The notes: generated by a model from the letters alone, not told the origin. DNA of 64,000 bases from Ischnura elegans (GCF_921293095.1 NC_060251.1:56003585-56067584), one strand, 5' to 3'; shown: positions 43,314-54,760, counted from the stretch's first letter. Translations and numbers: made by a program.

Positions 43314-44389
43314 GGGGGCCGATTGTGTAACTTGGCTACCTTTCGATCGTTAGAGATCCGTTCACTCTCGATTGAGTTCCCGGTATTCGAACGTTAGCTG
43401 TAAGTGCGATTGTGTATGGACGAGCGTCAACAAGCAATCGAAAGTTACGACGTTGTCATATTTACTTGGAATTGGGAATAAGTTTCGCGATTGTTTTCCT
43501 TGAGCGCATGCGCAGTAAGGCCGAGAGTGGCTGTGTTTGTTTTGAAAAGCGAAACTAAGTAAACAATATTGGTTTCAGATACAATCGGCCAATTAAGTTT
43601 ATATTATTGAAAGAATTTAACTTTGCGTATAAATCAATCTTTCTCAATTCAGTATTAAATACCTTCCTTTCCGTTGGAGCGTAACTGATATTTGGGATAA
43701 GTAGTTTTTACTCAGATATCGCTGACTATTTAGAAATGCCGCGGTAAGTCTCCATTTCGTTACTTTTGCAATTCGCTAAATAATAACTTGTATCATTTGT
43801 AATTGACTTAATTCATTTAGAGGAAATATATGAGCGGATATTCGATATTGATAGGCTCTCGTCTTCGCCTTTGTGTGTCTGTAAGGATCAATGCCGCAGA
43901 ATATTGAATATTTGCAAGAAATAAAAACTGACGAGTGTGAATTAGTACGACGTCTTAATAACAGTCGTAAGGTAAACAGATAAAAGAGCACGTAACTCAT
44001 GAAATAAATAAGTACGTTAATATTCTCAATAAAAAACATTCTCATCATCACAAACCTTTCACCTATTACTTGAAAGAAAAAGCAAATATGCAGAGTCATC
44101 TTTGATATCTCTTCTCGTCTCAAACACCGGAATATCACTTCAAAAATTTACCCTTTCTGAGGAAACCATATCGCATCAGAGACATTAATTGAAGTACATA
44201 AACCTTATAAATTCAACTTAATTTACGACGTCATTGAGATGTTAAAATAAACTATTTGAATACATAAATTAAATCATTTACTTGTCAATAACCGCCCGAT
44301 GATCCGAATTAAATTAAACCTCGTAGAGAATATAATTTTGGCAATTTATTATAGCACAACTATAATTTACCTAATATACTATAGTGGAA

Positions 44390-44600
44390 CCACGTTTAAA
44401 TCAAGCATAAAAAAGGATAATTTCAATTGAATTGCACACACATTACATAGCGAAGCAATTGTAAACGTCCTCATCTTTGTATCGTATTTTGTAGTTTATT
44501 CACGCTCAAAAACTTTACACTAGTGGTTTAAAATGCCACGACATTAGTTTCACAAAACATGCCAAAGTCATTTTAAGCTAATAAATACACGTATAACTTC
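44390..44600 (+). repeat. ~192-bp repeat monomer (left of the LINE)
   Basis: ATTGCACACACATTACATAG followed by GCGAAGCAA and TTCACG is shared with the repeats at 47338-47660. Confidence 0.6.
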
Positions 44601-44971
44601 CTGAACATTTCCAACAAGCATAGTTATATATATATTATATTGTGACAATTGCGAATCTTGCTATTATGGACAAACGATTTTCCACGTAAATTCACGACAA
44701 GGGTGGAAGAACACAAGGCATCCTAGAAGAATTAAAGATTATATGATTCGTCAGCCTTCGCCCGACACCTGTTGGAAATGGGGCATCAAAGCGGCTTCGA
44801 ACCGGAAATACTGCATTTTATTATTACAATTATAATTAAAATTGTTACAAGTAGGCATTTAGCCTGGTGGTAACATGTACATATGATGAAAAAAAAACAA
44901 TAGAAAACACTGAAAAAAACAATAGAAAAATTGAAAAAACAATAGAAAACATTATACAAAGCCCTTGGTCC

Positions 44972-46798
44972 CTACTTCTTCAGCCGCTTTTTAAAACTAT
45001 GTAAATTTTTCGGGAAGGACTCAAATAGTTCTGCTGGTAGGTCGTTCCAGTCCCTTATGGTCCTATTTAAGAAGGAGAACTGCTTCGCATTTGTCCTTTG
45101 TGATCGGCACTTTATCTTGAACTGGTGATCGTTTTTACCAACAAAGCTGGGTGTTGATATGTCCTTCCCAAATTCTTTCCATGCTTTTTCCCCACTCATA
45201 ATTTTAAACATGCCACATAGCCTGCTTCTTTTCCTCCTCTCTTGTAAACTCTCCCACCTTAGAACTCCGAGCATTTCTGAAACACTTTCCGTTTTTTTAT
45301 GCTTTCCCAAAACATACCTAGCAGCTTTTCTCTGCACCTTCTCCAATTCCTTGACCTCTCCTTTGAAATGAGGGTCCCAAACAAGAGATGCGTACTCTAA
45401 AGTGGGTCGTACTAGAGTTGTATAGGCCATTTCTTTCGTGGCTCTGGTGCTTCCTCTGAGGTTTCTCATCACCCAGTGCAATACTTTAAAAGATTTTTTG
45501 GTCGTATGCTCGACGTTTAAACCCCATTCCAAATTCTTTGATAAATGGACTCCTAAATATTTAAAGCTGTTAGATTTTGGAATTAAACTACCCGAAAATT
45601 CATAATTTCTATTTACGCATTTCCTTCTTTTGCTGAAGTTAACATATTTGCAATTATTTGGATTTATTTCCATCCCGTTACTAGATACCCAATCCATTAA
45701 TTTGTTTAAGTCATCCTGAAGACTTTCCTGATCAATTTTATTTTCTATTTTCCTATAAATAATACAGTCATCCGCAAAAAGCCTTATATTAGAATTTATT
45801 TTTTCCGGGAGGTCATTTAGGTATACTAAAAACAATAAAGGTCCTAAGACGCTTCCTTGAGGAACACCGGACGTTACCCTCACTGTCTCTGAGCATTCAT
45901 CCCCTACCTTAACTCTTTGCGTCCTGCCCTTGAGGAATTCATCGATCCACAAGATGACTCTTCCATCTATTTCCATTGGCAACTGCCTCATCTTAAGCAT
46001 AAGCCGTTCGTGATCAACTTTATCAAAGGCCTTAGAAAAATCTACTATTACCGCGTCTAATTCTTTTCCCGCATCTATTAAGTCGGCAATTTCATGGCAA
46101 AACCCTAACAGTTGGGTTTCAGGTGAGTGGCCTTTTCTATATCCATGTTGGCGGTTATACAACCAATTCTCGCATTCCCATAAATTCCAAAGGTAATTTG
46201 CTATGATCTTTTCTAACAATTTGCATACTACAGAAGTTAGGCTTACCGGTCTATAATTTTCCACTAGATCTTTATCTCCACCTTTGAATATTGGTATTAC
46301 TCTGGCCTTCTTCCAGTCACTTGGTAAGGCATTGTTGTTCATTGTAACATTGAATAAATGGTATATGTAATTTGAAACGGCCAAGCCACCCAATTTCAAT
46401 AAATCGATAGAAACTCCGTCGGGTCCCACTGACTTATTTTTTCTCATTTTTCTAATGTTGCCGAAAATTTCTGACCTCGAAGTTTTAATCAGTCTCGAAA
46501 TATCCAAATCTTTGTCTTCCTGTTGCCCTTTTGTTTGGGTTACATCAGTAATTTTGTCCGTTCTGGTTTCCATCCTTGAGAAAACACTAGCGTACCAATT
46601 ATTGAGGGCATTGGCCTTCTCTTTGTCATCTGTGATTATGGTTCCTTTGTCGTTTTTTAAAACTTCTATTGTTCCCTTATTATCTCTCCGCTTCCTCATG
46701 TATTTAAAAAACATGTTGCCATTATCTTTAGAAATTGTGTTTTGCAAAAAAAATTCTTTGGCAATTTTCTTTTCCCTATTTAATGTGCGTATCAGCAT
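44972..46798 (-). CDS. LINE reverse transcriptase (608-codon open frame)
   Basis: Catalyses target-primed reverse transcription of the LINE RNA. Visible blocks: KSVGPDGV (about 122), NYRPVSLTSVVCKLLEKII (181-199), motif A VDFSKAFDKVDH (252-263), motif B SGVPQGSVLGPLLF (310-323) and catalytic FADD (341-344). The thumb region has FKYLGVHLSKNLEW and ARYVLG, and the end is FKKRLKK. The open frame begins just after a stop at 46808-46810. Coding similarity continues upstream through that stop, so the shown Met is not the natural start. All catalytic residues are present. It most resembles CR1/L2/Rex-type RTs. Confidence 0.9.
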   Translation of the reverse strand: MLIRTLNREKKIAKEFFLQNTISKDNGNMFFKYMRKRRDNKGTIEVLKNDKGTIITDDKEKANALNNWYASVFSRMETRTDKITDVTQTKGQQEDKDLDISRLIKTSRSEIFGNIRKMRKNKSVGPDGVSIDLLKLGGLAVSNYIYHLFNVTMNNNALPSDWKKARVIPIFKGGDKDLVENYRPVSLTSVVCKLLEKIIANYLWNLWECENWLYNRQHGYRKGHSPETQLLGFCHEIADLIDAGKELDAVIVDFSKAFDKVDHERLMLKMRQLPMEIDGRVILWIDEFLKGRTQRVKVGDECSETVRVTSGVPQGSVLGPLLFLVYLNDLPEKINSNIRLFADDCIIYRKIENKIDQESLQDDLNKLMDWVSSNGMEINPNNCKYVNFSKRRKCVNRNYEFSGSLIPKSNSFKYLGVHLSKNLEWGLNVEHTTKKSFKVLHWVMRNLRGSTRATKEMAYTTLVRPTLEYASLVWDPHFKGEVKELEKVQRKAARYVLGKHKKTESVSEMLGVLRWESLQERRKRSRLCGMFKIMSGEKAWKEFGKDISTPSFVGKNDHQFKIKCRSQRTNAKQFSFLNRTIRDWNDLPAELFESFPKNLHSFKKRLKK

Positions 46799-46904
46799 TT
46801 TGTACTTTTATAGCGAATCCGAACTTTCATTCCGTTTCCTATGACTAATCCTAACTTTTCTCTTTAGTGATCTGATAGTTTTGTTGTAATATTCGGGATC
46901 AGTA

Positions 46905-47340
46905 CTAGCTTTGATGACTTTTTTTAGGAACAAAGAGGTTTAATCTTTCTTCCATTATCTTCTTAAAATCCCCCCAGATTTCTTCTACGTTTTGACCACC
47001 GCTCACCCACTCAGGGTACCTACTCCTCAAAAAAGACTGGAATCCAATACTGTCCCCACGACTATATTGCCATATTGTCTTTTTCTTTTGTGCCGCCTCA
47101 CTCTGGGCTTCTTCCCATTTGAGATATGCACACACGGCTAAATGGTCGCTAATTCCCGGAAGGACATCGACTCTCCTCACCCAATTGTCTGGCCTTAACA
47201 GCATGACGTCAAGGGTGTTTTCTCCTCGAGTGGGTTTATTTACGACCTGTACAAAACCCTCTTCATTTATGAGACGGTTGGCTACTTCCTGTGCCCGCCC
47301 ACCCCCTACTGTGACCTCTTCACCGGACCACCGAATATAG
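46905..47340 (-). pseudogene. LINE endonuclease (EEP) C-terminal half
   Basis: The frame includes VVNKPTRGENTLDVMLLRP and the conserved VLPGISDHLAVCAYLKW, where the SDH catalytic motif of AP-type endonucleases is intact. It then runs to NLFVPKK and is thrown out of frame at seven A residues (46919-46925). The N-terminal catalytic half is missing at the 5' truncation near 47340. Confidence 0.85.
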
Positions 47341-47660
47341 TAAACTAACACGTACAAATTGTATTTATCGATGTAATTTCACTACTTATTCACGTTATTA
47401 AAAACATAACACAATGATGTATAAATTAAATAGAATGTTTAATTCACTTAATTCCACATGAGTTAATTTCATTTCAATTGCACACACATTACACAGCGAA
47501 GCAAATGTAAACTTGCTCATCTTTATACCATAGTGAACTAATACGCACAAATTGCAATTATTTATGTCAATTCACTACAAATTCACGTAATCAACAACAT
47601 AACACTGCGATTTATGAATATAATTGATTGCATAATTCACTTAATCCCAAAAAAAGGACA
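47338..47660 (+). repeat. ~192-bp tandem repeats (right of the LINE)
   Basis: TAGTRAACTAAYACG, CACAAATTG-type, TTCACTAC-ATTCACGT and AACATAACAC recur at 47338-47415 and 47532-47605, giving a period of about 192 bp. Confidence 0.65.
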
Positions 47661-47900
47661 AACAACGTGGCCATGAAAGGTAATAAACATTTAAGTTCCA
47701 TCCCAAACCTCACCTGCGAACGATTCGATAGCCTTATCGTCAAGTGATGTGTTGACGAAGAGATGCTTTCGATCGAGAGCCGGAATACTTTCGAACGTAA
47801 AGTTACACAATCGCTCCTTCAATTGTTTTCGAGTTGTTGATCTAAATTCCACGGGAACCGGATCGTTACGTTCGAACGTAAAGTTACACAATCGGCCCCC

Positions 47901-48233
47901 TGGTTCAATCAGGGAACTATTAAAAGACTTGAATCAGATACTTATGATCAAGAGGACTAAATGGAGAACTCTTCATATAAAGATAATAATGTTAACATTT
48001 TCTTTTACCTCAAATATAAAAACATATTCTCTCGGGAAAATATTAAGGTAAAATTTTCATTTTAATGCCTCATTGCAGTAGCGTTTATCAAAATAATCCG
48101 TCACGAATGAGCATCGGTCGAAGGAAAGCGATACATCCTTTTAAAGGTAAGTTGGCGGTTACTAAAACGCGACTATAATGCTCAATTTAATCGTTGGGAG
48201 TTCACCATGGTAACATCCTCTAATGTGAGAATA
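47901..48233. other. Non-coding, nothing recognised
   Basis: AT-rich spacer. Confidence 0.35.
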
Positions 48234-48389
48234 GGGTGGTGTCCTATTTTTTTAAATGCCTAAATCGAAAGATTCTCAATCTATCAATCCTAGAGTACAT
48301 ACTTCACGCTTTTAGATTTTTAAATGGCGATATATATTTTTCGAGATTTAGTGAAAAGAGAAAACAAAATTTCAAGCGTGCAAAAACGC
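48234..48389 (-). mobile_element. Family A end fragment
   Basis: Starts GGGTGGTGTCCTATTTTTT after TA. Inverted, it matches the right end of family A (AATCTTTCGATTTAGGCA-like, AAGCGTGAA and CGTTTTTGCACGCTTGAAA), then stops abruptly where LINE sequence begins. Confidence 0.7.
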
Positions 48390-48700
48390 TTCCACTGTTC
48401 CCTCGACTGCTGTATTCAAAATACCCTTCCCTCTCAAAACATGCCCTATCCAATTACCTTTTCCCTTCATTAGAGTTCTCAGTAGTTTTCTCTCCTCCCC
48501 AACTCTTTCCAATACTTCCTCATTCCTTACTTTATCCACCCACATCACTCTCTCCAGCCTTCTCCACACCCACACCTCGAAAGCATTTACCCTTTCCCTA
48601 TCTCTTCTTCCCAAGGTTCATGTGTTTCACATCCATATAACATAGCACTCCACACGTAGCATTTCCCCATTCTCTTCCTCAGCCCTAAGGTAATGCTGCT
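48390..48700 (-). pseudogene. LINE C-terminal fragment
   Basis: The minus strand encodes RERVNAFEVWVWRRLERVMW, VDKVRNEEVLERVGEERKLL and GNWIGHVLRGKGILNTAVEG, the tail of the family at 36222 and 54240. Upstream nucleotides (48640-48700) continue the frame with shifts. Confidence 0.8.
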
Positions 48701-49420
48701 AGAGAATACCTTTATGATACAGTATTTATTAAAACTCAAGGAACCGAACTCTTAATCCTTTAGTGGGCTTTTTGGCCACATGAGCGGCCCACAGTGTTTC
48801 ATTCGTTTGCCGTTTTTCTTATGATGGCGTATTATACATGTGATTTTCAGTAGCTGCACTAAATTTTGTTCTCTAAAGCCTCACATAGTTGTTTGTTAGT
48901 AATCGGTACAAGGTTAGCAATAAATAGCGCTCGAATGGAAGTGAGCGTATCTAGCCCACGCGCCTGTGTAACATTTTTCTGTCAGCATCACTAATACTTG
49001 TGCAGCAAATTTTGTATGATATTTGTCTGCTTTGACGCGTGAAGAATATTTGGCACGTTTATGTTAATTTTATGGGTACCTCTGCAAGAGGCCAGTTTTC
49101 TTGCATCCTTCGCAGGGTAGGGGTGTAAGGAAAGGGGTGTATTGTATTCCACTATTAATTATAAATGTGTTCCCTAGTGAAAAAAAGTTTATTAAAAATA
49201 AACAAAGTTCAAGTTTATTTTTTGCAAAAAGAAATTTTACAAAACTTAAGGAAATTAAAAAAATTGAATTTGGGTCACCATTTTGGCTCGCGCGCCCAAC
49301 CGCGTAGCAAAATTTAACGCTGCCATTGAAGGTTTAAGGTCATTATCAAGAGGTAACAGAGCGTTCTGTTGACTACTTATAATAAGTTAAAAAGGTAGAA
49401 ACCGGTAGAGTTTTAATATG
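48701..49420. other. Non-coding, nothing recognised
   Basis: No conserved frame or repeat partner. Confidence 0.35.
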
Positions 49421-49857
49421 TATTGTGGAGAATATAATAAAGTTTACATTTGATTCCAATCCCTCGACTTTAATTTGCTCATCGATCTCGTTCGATGATC
49501 GATCCCTTCGTTGTTTGCCCGATATATCGGATGTGATCGAGCGTCTCTCCTCATCGCTGGCGCCTCCAGCGAGTCACGGGTTTCCCCCCCCCCGTCCTCG
49601 AATATCAACAGTGACATATGTCGCCTCGGGTGGCGTTGATTACTCTCCCGCCGGACTCGGAGGATATATAGATTGCGCGATCGCTGATGGAGCACACGAG
49701 GAAGGAGGGCAAATCAGCGCACTCCGTATCACCCGCGCCCCCCACCCCCAACCACCCCTCCTTAAACACCTAAAAGGGGATGAGGAGAGCACTCTAGCCA
49801 CTCTTTTCGTCCTTTCGCAAAATTCCTGTTTCTACCTTGAAAAAAAAAAAAAAACAA
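49421..49857 (+). repeat. Possible retrosequence with A-tail
   Basis: GC-balanced block ending in an uninterrupted run of about 14 A (49842-49855) and containing AATAAAG near its start (49436). The A-run suggests retroposition. The 145-codon ORF across it shows no domain. Confidence 0.25.
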
Positions 49858-50850
49858 ATTAAAGCGTCACTGTTGCCACCTGCTCGTCATTATTATGACT
49901 CTCAGCTAAGTTTATATTTTTTCGAATCAATCGTCTCAAATAGTTTTTGAACGTAATTAATAAATTTCAATATGTGCGCCCTTAGTGGATCGACAAATCA
50001 TCGATACTGATATTATTTCCACCTCGACAACGCTCAATAGCAACGAAAACAATATACATATCCCTACTATTTTCCTATGAATTACTGAAACCAGAACATT
50101 CTTCTATGGCAACTCTTTTTTTACATATGTATAAACCAGAAGAGTTTTGCAAGCGGTGCTTCACGGCACTATCAGATTTAGCATTGCGTATCGGAGAGTT
50201 CACCTGTATTCGAATGAACCCGAAGCTTACCTGAATATCGCAGCCCAAGGATATTGCCGAGGGGATATATCTTGTTGCCTATGCAGGCATCAACCAACGA
50301 AGTTAAGAAATTTAATGCTCGGAAATTCCTAAATCCTCATCGCAAACAAGGCTTATACAGTTAATACAAATGATCTAATTGATTAATGTGCGGTTAATTA
50401 AATCAATGATTTCATTTATGCAAAGGATAAATAAGTATAGTTTAAGATTAATTGGAAAACAGAATCAAAATATGGTTATGTGATAAACATGGTAAATGAA
50501 ACACATTGTTCATTTCTGTACGCATTATGCAATACTCGCATCAAATTATGGTATAAGCATTAAATTAATGATTACTTCGTGAAAATCCGAAAGTTAAAAA
50601 TGTTGCATTAAAATTGTCCATTCCACACAGTGCAAGTGCCCCATTCGATTTCAACGAAGACGCGTCATGTTTAAGAGAGGGAGCCAAAAGGAAGTGGTTG
50701 GAAGAGCCTTCCTGGAGATTGTTGGCTCCCTTCCCTTGAAAATGAAACATATTCGTTAAAATCGATCGGCGTACTTATAGTGCTGTGTATAAAGTACGAA
50801 TTTGTTTCATTTAACACGTTATAATTGGGTATTTTCACAAAGTATTGCCT
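49858..50850. other. Non-coding, nothing recognised
   Basis: AT-rich sequence. Confidence 0.35.
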
Positions 50851-51122
50851 TAATTAATTTGATGATTAAATCACTATTGGATAATGATTGCACATATGAC
50901 AAACGATTCTATACAATTATCTCCACTACTGGTACCACATTAGTTTCAAAAACTATCGAACAATCCCATAAATTCTCCGCCATAATTAATTAATTTTATT
51001 ATTAAATCACTATTTGATACGATGATTGCACATATGACCAACGAGTCTATACAATTATATCCTCTGCTGGTACCACATTAGTTTCAATAACTCTCGAACA
51101 ATCCCATAAATTATCCGAAAAA
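50851..51122 (+). repeat. Tandem duplication, 136-bp period
   Basis: TTAATTAATTT-GAT, ATTAAATCACTATT, GATGATTGCACATATGAC, TCTATACAATTAT, CTGGTACCACATTAGTTTCA and CGAACAATCCCATAAATT appear twice in order. For example, ATTAAATCAC recurs 136 bases apart. Confidence 0.85.
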
Positions 51123-51999
51123 CCCTTCTGAATACGGAAATTTTTTTCTGCTAGCCAAAAATAACTTTACTCTATACTATAAATATTTCGTTACTAAATC
51201 GGAGACTCCCTAAACATTCAAGCATTCACTTATAAACCAAGGATTATTCAAGGAAAAGCTTTAATCCAATTTTAAGAGGCGGATCATTCAAATAACTTTA
51301 AATAACACATTTTTGTTGAATAAATACAGGGATTTAATTTATTCAGTGAATATTTCTGCTTTATCAGGTTAGAAAGCTAACCCCTTATTTTGAAGAATTC
51401 AATTTTCCCTCTAAAATTCTTAGCAATTATAATTTTTATTCCATAAGTTACAAATTTTGCATATAAATGAAATTAGCACTCATCAAATCGCTGGCACATA
51501 TTTGTTGTAGATATTTGTATAAAATAATATTAAGTATGAAATAGCATTCTTAAAATCCATTATCTGCTTTCACAATAAAATAACTCTGAGCTCAGAATTC
51601 TAAGAGCCTGCTTATTCGTATCCCTAGGGTTTAATAATAAAGGCAAGTCAGTTAAAAAACTAATTAAACGATTTGAATTTGTATTCTGAAAATAAAAAGC
51701 ACGTAAATCATTCCAATAAGCTCTTCGAAGGTGACGCAATTGCCTCAAGAAATACCGTAGCAACGTGAAAAACCCACCTCTCTAGGGTAATATATGGCGG
51801 ACGTCTTCACTTGAGCGCTAATTTGTAGAACCCATAAAAAAAATGACGAGATATATGGCGCCTGTTGAGAGTGGACTAATCTGGTTGAACTTACCCATCG
51901 CTAGATTCGAGAATGATCGATGATGACGTATTGTAGCGACGCCACGTCAGACCGCTATCAATCTTAGTCCAGCGGAGCTCTTGCTGCTTGTAGTGATTT
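51123..51999. other. Non-coding, nothing recognised
   Basis: AT-rich sequence. A 67-codon minus ORF (51560-51763) has no recognisable features. Confidence 0.35.
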
Positions 52000-52650
52000 G
52001 GACCGCTTCAGACCGCTTGCATTTCAATGTTTTACCCCCAGAAAAACTTCCACTCAATAGATTTTCAACTTAAATAGAGCATCATTAATAATGTTATAAA
52101 ATTCCCCTTTCCTAGGTGAGACAGGGGGATATACCTTTTCTCATCGATACCTGTAGTAATTTTAATATATCTAATTCGAAATTTGAATGCAAACCTTCTA
52201 TATCCCTTATCAGTTGTCACCCTAAACGCCGAACCACTGAAATCACAGTGTTTAAATTTCTACCTGGAGAGTCCATTCATGACCTATATTTTCGCTGTTT
52301 CGAATTGCGAATGTGCCGTACGACTCATGCTTGCGAGTTGTTTGATGCTAATGGCCCATCGCAAGGTATCCATGATGCCTTGTGAATAGTTTTTGATTTT
52401 GGGACAAATATTTTTTCCCTAGCAAGGCAACTACTATTTGGATGATGTGAGGTCCTTCCACGTTATCTCTACCTCACAGTATATATTAATTAGGGCGTGC
52501 ATTATTGATGTACGGTAACCAAAAGCCGGAGTCAATATTAGAAGCCACAACACTGGTATTATTTTAGATAATGAATACAGCAAATTAATTACTTCTTAGT
52601 AGATTTCATTTACAATCTGATATTTTTCCTTCCTTTTAATCAAAATTCTG
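52000..52650 (+). repeat. Family N, forward copy (~650 bp)
   Basis: Matches the minus strand of 55480-56150 from TGCATTTCAATGTTTTACCC through GGTAACCAAAAGCCG to ATTATTTTAGAYAATRAAT, with scattered substitutions and indels. The better-conserved core is 52170-52385. No terminal inverted repeats recognised. Confidence 0.8.
52116..52385 (+). CDS. Small ORF of family N, unknown product (89 codons)
   Basis: Shares with the inverted copy the frame SKFECKPSISLISC, RRTTEITVFKFLPGES and DLYFRCFELRMCRTT, ending at the same TGA. Between the copies the length differences inside the frame are 9 and 6 bases, so frame is kept. Cysteines at FEC, ISC, FRC and MCR are mostly conserved. Substitutions are not clearly concentrated at third positions, so it may be a relic exon. 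No family recognised. Confidence 0.35.
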   Translation: MRQGDIPFLIDTCSNFNISNSKFECKPSISLISCHPKRRTTEITVFKFLPGESIHDLYFRCFELRMCRTTHACELFDANGPSQGIHDAL

Positions 52651-53744
52651 ACGATATTGGTGAGTGGCTTCGACAAAGGATTCGAACACGCATGACTACT
52701 ACCCTTAAGACCAAAGTAATTCTACTAGCGAACTCTTTTTATTATTATTTTTTTAATACATCGAGAAAAATAAAATTCACGGTATTTTGCTCGGAATTTA
52801 TTAAACTATTTTTGACCTCGAAAAAGGCTACAACTACCCGAAGTCATTAGTGATCTGCACAGTCTAATTAAAAATGCGTGCAATTAAAATGGTCGAAATA
52901 GACGTAAGAAAATTCAACAAAGCAAAATTCATTCGCGTAGGCCTAAAATCATCTTTGACACCAAAGTTCTTACCATTAATTTTGTTTTACACCTAACATT
53001 ATGAGATGTTTATTTTCAATTTTGGAAGAGTTTCCCTCATCCACTGCCTTTATTTCTAGTATAAAATATTCATATATAAAGGTTGCTCATCACAGTTTTG
53101 AGATTGTCCCCCATCGATTTGAGAATAAATGTTATACAGTCACAGCATTTCGAGTGATTAAAAGCTTTTGATATTTTCACAAGTGAGATGTACTTTGACT
53201 CTAGAAACGAAGTCCGAAGAAAATTTCACGGCTGTATTTTGCCTAAATATAATAAATTATGAAAGCGAAATGTGATTACTCACCCAAGGTCTACGTGGTT
53301 ATATTTTGTTAACAAGTGCTGGCTTTCTGCAATCCATTTCCAATATGCATCTCATTTCAAGGATTTCAGTAATCAATGAAGAACACCTGCAAAAAATGAA
53401 AAATATATAAATAAAAAGATCATACCATGAAGTACCGCGGAGCATATAAAAAAGTAATATTTATCATGGTAAATAACACCTTATAGCATTACTAATAATT
53501 GATAATGATGTTAGGAATTATTGTTTACGTCATACTACCGGAACTAACTACCTTTCTCAAAGGAAGCGAAAAGTAGCGCGGAAAAGTAGATAAATTTGAA
53601 GCAAAAACCAAGATCCCTTGAAATCATAAATCCAGATTCGTTAATATGCGATTGTGTGCACTTGTAATTAATATTAACTTTATGTAAAAACAAAATATTT
53701 CATTTTTCATCAATTAACTGCACAAACTTGGGAAGAGTAAGGTT
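52651..53744. other. AT-rich sequence with a tRNA-like relic
   Basis: The minus strand of 52660-52740 has a B-box-like GTTCGAATCC (52685-52676) in a decayed tRNA-like context. The rest is unassigned. Confidence 0.3.
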
Positions 53745-53850
53745 TCATTTCATGATGCCAAATTTTTGGGAGATGCATTCAGTTTGCAAAAGGAGTGCTG
53801 ACAGAAAAATGTAATGCCATCTACTCAAGGAAATAATCACGGACTGCTTT
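53745..53850 (+). repeat. Diverged copy of 55390-55475
   Basis: Shares AAATTTTTGGGA-A-GCAT, CA-TTTG-ACAAAAG-like, TGTCAGAAAGAAAA-like and CAAGGAAA in order with 55390-55475. Confidence 0.5.
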
Positions 53851-53884
53851 TGCGATGTCAACTGCAAGTGCACGAAAAAAGTAG

Positions 53885-54085
53885 AATCTCCACAGAGAAA
53901 AAAAAATCAATTCCCTTGGCCGGGTATCGATCTGGGTTCCCAAATTCGACGTAGGCATTATATTTTTTAACTACGAGTATTAAGGTATTACACCTCAATT
54001 TTGTGGTCTATTCGAGGGACCCGGATTCTAATATCCATTTAGGAAAATTATTTTTTCTCTGTGGAATATTTACACTCTATACTCC
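53885..54085. repeat. Two SINE relics in inverted orientation
   Basis: CTCCACAGAGAAAAAAAAAT (53887) and, inverted, ATTTTTTCTCTGTGGAAT (54050) bracket a decayed tRNA-like core. Both resemble the tail of the SINE at 17515-17645. Confidence 0.45.
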
Positions 54086-54239
54086 GTAAAAAAAATTATA
54101 TTAATGATATCCACGATGGTGGTAAAAGGGTACCACTAAAGAATAGAATTAAAGAATTAAATTTAAAAAAACAGAAGCATAAAATTAGATAGGAAAAAAT
54201 ATATACTCGAAATCTTTGAGATACGGCAAGTTTATGTTA

Positions 54240-54760
54240 TCCCCCATCAGGTAGAGAATCACGTTAGTAAAGGAGGCGTTCATAAGCAGGAAGGAGTTTA
54301 ATAGAGTATCGTTATGGTAGAGTTTAAAGATAAGGCTCGTGAAGTGTCTTAAGTATAGCACTTTATGGTGAGGAAAAACGGACACTTCGGAAAGAGGACG
54401 AGAGATGATTGGAGGCGTTCGAGATGTGGGGGTGGCGAAGAATGGGTGTGAAGTTGACGGTAAGGAGAAGTCACGACGAAGTGCTGGACATGGTGGGTGA
54501 CGAGAGGCAACTTTTAGATGAGATTCGGAGGAGACAGAAGGCTTGGATGGAGCGAGCACATAGCGGGGAGGGGATATTGAAAATAGTCTTATGTTGGGTA
54601 AACGAGGGAGAGGAAGGAGGAGAAAAGGATTTTTAGATGGAATGAAAGGGAGTAGGTCTTATTGTGAATTGAGGAGGGAAGCACACGAAGGAAGGAGAGG
54701 CTCCCAGAATGCTTCTTAAATACTCAATTGAAATCTACCTTAATTAGTAGAAAACTGAAA
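54240..54760 (+). pseudogene. LINE reverse transcriptase C-terminus and 3' end
   Basis: Across frame breaks it encodes VKEAFISRKEFNRV, SLKIRLVKCL, then EAFEMWGWRRM and DEVLDMVGDERQLLDEIRRR, followed by a basic tail and GFLDGMKGSRSYCELRREAH. Same family as 36222-37093 and 29600-29858. Several stops and shifts. Confidence 0.8.

Larger units (their letters stand above)
44818..47340 (-). mobile_element. CR1/L2-like LINE, 5'-truncated
   Basis: It contains the C-terminal half of an EEP endonuclease and a complete reverse transcriptase, then a ~150-bp 3' UTR ending TTGTAATAATAAAA (44818). It is inserted in the opposite orientation to nothing readable around it, within a field of 192-bp repeats whose units appear on both sides. 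Lesions are few: one frameshift in a seven-base homopolymer (46919-46925) and one stop (46808-46810). Confidence 0.88.
43314..47900. mobile_element. DNA element with GGGGGCCGATTGTGTAACTT termini, split by a LINE
   Basis: GGGGGCCGATTGTGTAACTT at 43314-43333 is repeated exactly, inverted, at 47881-47900. A second GCGATTGTGTA word lies about 90 bp inside each end (near 43408 and 47803), as expected of subterminal transposase sites. Inside are ~192-bp repeats and a LINE of about 2.5 kb; without it the element would be about 2.1 kb. ATGCCGCG followed by GTAAGT at 43738 could be a first exon with its donor, but no transposase domain is readable. Superfamily uncertain (Harbinger/ISL2EU-like termini are one option). 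Confidence 0.6.

Noticed and set aside
43776-44138. 120-codon minus ORF as the transposase of the 4.6-kb element
   Set aside because: Hydrophobic, AT-driven sequence with no catalytic DDE/D-like pattern.
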